Part shown: positions 32,333-32,840 of the stretch, in pieces
How positions within the stretch are numbered: the first letter of the stretch is position 1
Layout of the letters: every line of letters begins with the position of its first letter
NCBI GenBank assembly: GCA_017477555.1
Contig: JAFUVK010000065.1
Coordinates: forward strand, 1 to 32,840
Length of the DNA: 32,840 bases
DNA from: Muribaculaceae bacterium
Lineage (GTDB): Bacteria; Bacteroidota; Bacteroidia; Bacteroidales; Muribaculaceae
Reading direction: 5' to 3'
Notes under the pieces: model-generated
Seen by the model: the letters and a program-made list of their open reading frames with translations, nothing else
What the model was told of the DNA's origin: nothing
The model's database searches: none
Translations under genes and position numbers: made by a program

Positions 32333-32374
32333 TCAGCCAGGCTGAAATCCGTGAACGGAATTCTGCCTGGCTGA
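32333..32374 (-). terminator. Terminator of kbl
   Basis: TCAGCCAGGC (32333-32342) pairs perfectly with GCCTGGCTGA (32365-32374), with an inner TCCG-TGAA-CGGA stem. On the minus strand it is followed by TTTTTTATC. It lies 26 bases beyond the kbl stop. Confidence 0.88.
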
Positions 32375-32399
32375 AAATTCTTGAAAATGATGTGAGCAA

Positions 32400-32840
32400 T
32401 CACTTGATGCAGCCCAGCTCGCGACCCACCTTGATGAATGCGGCGATGGCCTTGTCCAGGTGCTCACGCTCGTGACCGGCGCTCAGCTGCACGCGGATGC
32501 GCGCCTGGCCCTTGGGTACCACGGGATAGTAGAAGCCCGTGACATAGATGCCTTCCTGCTGCATGCGGGCGGCGAAGTCCTGCGAGAGCTTGGCATCATA
32601 GAGCATCACGGCGCAGATGGCGCTCTGTGTGGGCTTGATGTCGAAGCCAGCAGCCATCATCTTGTCGCGGAAGTAGTTCACGTTGTCCACCAGCTTATCA
32701 TGCAGTGCGTTGCTCTCTTTGAGCATCTTGAACATCTCGATGGATGCACCCACAATGCCGGGAGCAATCGAGTTGCTGAACAGGTAGGGACGGCTGCGCT
32801 GGCGCAGCATGTCGATGATCTCCTTACGGCCGGTGGTGAA
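32400..32840 (-). CDS. kbl: Glycine C-acetyltransferase (2-amino-3-ketobutyrate CoA ligase), C-terminal part
   Basis: The last 146 residues of a pyridoxal-phosphate alpha-oxoamine synthase are present; the 5' part lies beyond the window edge. The visible protein reads FTTGRKEIIDMLRQRSRPYL, then FSNSIAPGIVGASIEMF, and ends with a RIRVQLSAGHEREHLDKAI segment, all typical of Kbl. The enzyme splits 2-amino-3-ketobutyrate with CoA to glycine and acetyl-CoA in threonine breakdown. The related 8-amino-7-oxononanoate synthase is possible but fits less well. A strong terminator follows. Confidence 0.85.
   Translation of the reverse strand, partial: FTTGRKEIIDMLRQRSRPYLFSNSIAPGIVGASIEMFKMLKESNALHDKLVDNVNYFRDKMMAAGFDIKPTQSAICAVMLYDAKLSQDFAARMQQEGIYVTGFYYPVVPKGQARIRVQLSAGHEREHLDKAIAAFIKVGRELGCIK

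Noticed and set aside
1-32840. tRNA or rRNA genes
   Set aside because: No T-loop GGTTCGANNCC with cloverleaf arms was found; the GTTCGAA words are part of the period-8 arrays.

Overview
The window looks like chromosomal DNA of a GC-rich member of the Bacteroidales, probably Muribaculaceae or Prevotellaceae. The family-level guess is inference. The evidence is Bacteroidetes-type promoters (TAnnTTTG with TTG about 19-20 bases upstream), a PorX-type type IX secretion regulator, a GH29 fucosidase, a secreted protein ending in a dockerin-like module, and typical Bacteroidetes conserved genes. I see no rRNA, tRNA, CRISPR array, insertion sequence or phage genes.

Layout. 190-3885 (minus): AAA+ ATPase, small secreted protein, EamA/DMT transporter. 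4177-6415 (plus): birA, a LOG-family protein, a PduO-type corrinoid adenosyltransferase, then a small DUF2795-like gene. 6580-9204 (plus): mutS, interrupted by an in-frame TAG at 8347-8349. 9487-10854 (minus): alpha-L-fucosidase. 11058-12305 (plus): a CuZn-efflux-type permease fused to an HMA metal-binding domain. 12478-13687 (minus): tsaE and a membrane-anchored TPR protein. 13908-16017 (plus): a zinc-ribbon membrane protein and porX. 16943-20319 (minus): a dockerin-bearing secreted protein and a four-helix-bundle protein. 20541-29407 (plus): a six-gene block. 30055-32840 (minus): upp, an endonuclease/exonuclease/phosphatase-family protein and the 3' part of kbl.

The best candidate for an undescribed system is 20541-29407. 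It holds a lipoprotein with a vWA-like domain, a four-helix membrane protein, a tubulin/FtsZ-like GTPase, a 1148-residue protein with an actin/Hsp70-type ATPase fold (SrfB-like), a single-pass coiled-coil protein, and a zinc-ribbon tail-anchored protein. A tubulin-like and an actin-like NTPase beside envelope proteins suggests an envelope-associated cytoskeletal or remodelling machine. The last gene is a paralogue of the zinc-ribbon gene that precedes porX.

The second notable layer is non-coding. Intergenic gaps are full of degenerate short-period arrays: CTAG every 9 bases (four arrays, 24 units), CGA every 8 bases in mostly TTCGAA-like context (three arrays), and other arrays of period 7, 8, 8-9 and 10. 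There are also palindromic GC-rich elements and a duplicated block of about 230 bases near 29.5-30.0 kb. Their reading frames are not genes.
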